Origin: Actinomycetota bacterium
GTDB lineage: Bacteria; Actinomycetota; Actinomycetes; Actinomycetales; Angustibacteraceae
Assembly (NCBI GenBank): GCA_014377795.1
Contig: JACMOY010000436.1
Location: 1-5,842 of the forward strand
DNA length: 5,842 nt
Direction: 5' to 3'
Under the pieces are notes generated by a model, which searched no databases, was not told the DNA's origin, and worked only from the letters and a program-made list of their open reading frames with translations. A program made the translations under genes and the position numbers. Of this stretch, positions 4,985-5,842 are shown in pieces. Positions within the stretch are counted from its first letter, which is position 1. Every line of letters starts with the position of its first letter.

Positions 4985-5527
4985 GTGCCCGAGACGCCCC
5001 ACGTGTCGCTGCGAGCGCGCGCCGAAGTCGACCTCGACGTCCTGTACGAGATCGCTGCGGACCTGGACACGTGGGAGGAGCGCAACCCGCAGGCGCCGCA
5101 TCCCCTGACCAGGGATGGGTTCCTGGCCGGGGTCGCGCGAGCCACGGACGGCGCCACGTCCGGGGACAGCGTGTCCTTCGTCGTCGACCTCGACGGGGTG
5201 GCCGTGGGCGGTGCGTCGCTGTTCGCCATCGACACCTTCGCCCGCCATGCAGAGGCCGGGATCAGCCTGGTACCGGGTGCGCGCGGACGCGGCATCGGGA
5301 CGGCGGCGATCACCGAGCTCGTCGAGTTCGGATTCGTGCGCTACAACCTGCGTCGGATCCACCTTCAGGCGATCGCCTCGAACACCCGCGCGATCCGCGC
5401 GTACGAGAAGGCCGGTTTCGTGATCGAGGGACGGCAGCGCCAGCACGCCTGGGTCCGAGGGGCGTACGAGGACATCGTGCTGATGGGCATCCTGCGCTCC
5501 GAGCCGGCCCTGCGTCAGACCCAGTAG
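4985..5527 (+). CDS. GNAT family N-acetyltransferase (RimJ/RimL-type)
   Basis: A 180-residue protein of typical GNAT size. The acetyl-CoA pyrophosphate loop is V-P-G-A-R-G-R-G-I-G-T-A (about 96-107, with R100/R102/G103/G105 in the R/QxxGxG/A pattern). The later motif A-S-N-T-R-A-I-R-A-Y-E-K-A-G-F (131-145) has N133 and Y140, the usual CoA-contact Asn and general-acid Tyr. This layout is that of the Acetyltransf_3 group, which includes the ribosomal-protein acetyltransferases RimJ/RimL and many small-molecule acetyltransferases. The substrate cannot be read from the sequence. Start: GTG at 4985 is chosen because family homology begins soon after it (V-S-L-R-A-R) and a TAGGCT lies 7 nt upstream. 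The frame is open far upstream to 4595, but that part is only a shadow of ppdK. It lies 61 bp after ppdK and probably has its own promoter. Its last 13 bp overlap the opposing phosphotransferase gene. Confidence 0.9.
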   Translation: MPETPHVSLRARAEVDLDVLYEIAADLDTWEERNPQAPHPLTRDGFLAGVARATDGATSGDSVSFVVDLDGVAVGGASLFAIDTFARHAEAGISLVPGARGRGIGTAAITELVEFGFVRYNLRRIHLQAIASNTRAIRAYEKAGFVIEGRQRQHAWVRGAYEDIVLMGILRSEPALRQTQ

Positions 5528-5532
5528 GGCTG
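5505..5532 (+). terminator. Hairpin spanning the convergent stop codons
   Basis: CGGCCCTGC (5505-5513) can pair with GTAGGGCTG (5524-5532) in RNA read from the plus strand: 9 pairs, two of them G-U, with a 10-nt loop. It covers both the GNAT stop (5525-5527) and the opposing stop (5517-5515). On the minus strand the two wobbles become A-C mismatches, so it should favour the GNAT transcript. No T-run follows beyond TT. Confidence 0.35.
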
Positions 5533-5842
5533 TTCCTGGAGTCGCGCAAGAGCCTGCACCTGCAAGGGGTGCTGCGGGTCATCCGGGTTCGTCGCGTTGG
5601 TGAGCGCCTTCCACATCGCCCAGCCGCGGGCCCTCGCCCAGGTGTCGGCCGACAGCCCCGCCGCGTCTGCGAGGATCTCGCGTTCCTCACCCTTGAGGAA
5701 GCCCCACGCGATGACCAGATCGCACGCCGGGTCGCCGACGGCGCACGTGCCGAAGTCGATCACGGCACACAGCCGGCCATCAGTGGTCAGCAGGTTGCCG
5801 ACAGCGACGTCCCCGTGCACCCACACGGGAGCGCTCGACCAC
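5515..5842 (-). CDS. Aminoglycoside phosphotransferase (APH) family kinase, C-terminal part
   Basis: Only the last 108 or so residues are present; the frame stays open to the right edge, so the gene's start is outside the window. The visible part begins with the catalytic core. V-H-G-D-V-A-V-G-N (about 5820-5794) is the HxDxxxxN loop with the catalytic Asp and metal-binding Asn, and V-I-D-F-G (about 5763-5749) is the DFG-like metal-binding motif. G-D-P-A-C-D-L follows, a pattern common in the PF01636 APH/choline-kinase group. A helical C-terminal tail ends in E-Q-P-Y-W-V. These kinases transfer ATP phosphate to small-molecule hydroxyls. Most chromosomal actinobacterial members have no known substrate, and nothing here marks it as a true antibiotic-resistance gene. 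A GTG at 5826 is a possible internal start, but it would leave out the whole ATP-binding lobe, so it is not used. Confidence 0.88.
   Translation of the reverse strand, partial: WSSAPVWVHGDVAVGNLLTTDGRLCAVIDFGTCAVGDPACDLVIAWGFLKGEEREILADAAGLSADTWARARGWAMWKALTNATNPDDPQHPLQVQALARLQEQPYWV

Noticed and set aside
2143..5313. A 1056-codon open frame on the minus strand, opposite ppdK and part of the GNAT gene
   Set aside because: It is a high-GC antisense shadow: the product is a low-complexity mix rich in H, Q, D, R, G and V with no recognisable domain, while the plus strand encodes an intact PPDK with every catalytic motif.
5515..5826. APH-family fragment as a short stand-alone kinase or an antibiotic-resistance gene
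   Set aside because: The frame remains open to the window edge and the ATP-binding lobe is missing only because of the cut-off; family membership alone does not show resistance.

Overview
The window looks like ordinary chromosomal sequence from a high-GC Gram-positive bacterium (Actinomycetota). By eye it is about 70% G+C, with long stop-free shadow frames on both strands. The gene families fit this: a DUF222/HNH ('13E12-type') protein, an actinobacterial-style CPBP membrane protease with a Y-H-L-Y-Q-G motif, and a long pyruvate, phosphate dikinase. Promoter-like TAnnnT hexamers lie directly in front of start codons, as in leaderless actinobacterial transcripts. The lineage may be Micrococcales or Propionibacteriales, but that is an impression and not a measurement.

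Layout, left to right. Positions 1-254 (minus) hold the N-terminal 84 residues of a DUF222-domain protein that runs off the left edge. Positions 255-350 are a lower-GC spacer carrying its probable promoter. Positions 351-1121 (minus) encode a CPBP/CAAX-type intramembrane protease homologue. A GC-rich hairpin and a leaderless-type promoter fill the short gap to 1169-2101 (minus), a fumarylacetoacetate hydrolase (FAH) family enzyme with a complete set of recognisable active-site residues. A compact divergent regulatory region at 2102-2193 separates it from 2194-4923 (plus), pyruvate, phosphate dikinase (ppdK), which is intact with all expected catalytic residues. After a 61-bp gap comes 4985-5527 (plus), a GNAT acetyltransferase of the RimJ/RimL type that appears to be leaderless. 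It converges on, and overlaps by 13 bp, the C-terminal part of an aminoglycoside-phosphotransferase-family kinase (5515 to the right edge, minus).

How the genes may work together. The only pair with a visible link is the FAH-family enzyme and PPDK. They diverge from about 90 bp in which two candidate -10 elements overlap back to back, next to a perfect GTCACC-N5-GGTGAC inverted repeat. One regulator could control both. FAH-family enzymes release C4 acids, or pyruvate from acylpyruvates, and PPDK interconverts pyruvate and phosphoenolpyruvate, so joint control of a gluconeogenic or catabolic branch is plausible but unproven. The other genes look like independent single-gene units.

I see no phage, transposon, CRISPR, tRNA/rRNA, toxin-antitoxin or defence cluster, and nothing that amounts to a new multi-gene system. 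The points worth a second look are the shared divergent promoter and palindrome, the recurring TAGGCT leaderless-type starts, the missing arginine in the CPBP motif, the extended linker in PPDK, and the overlapping convergent 3' ends.
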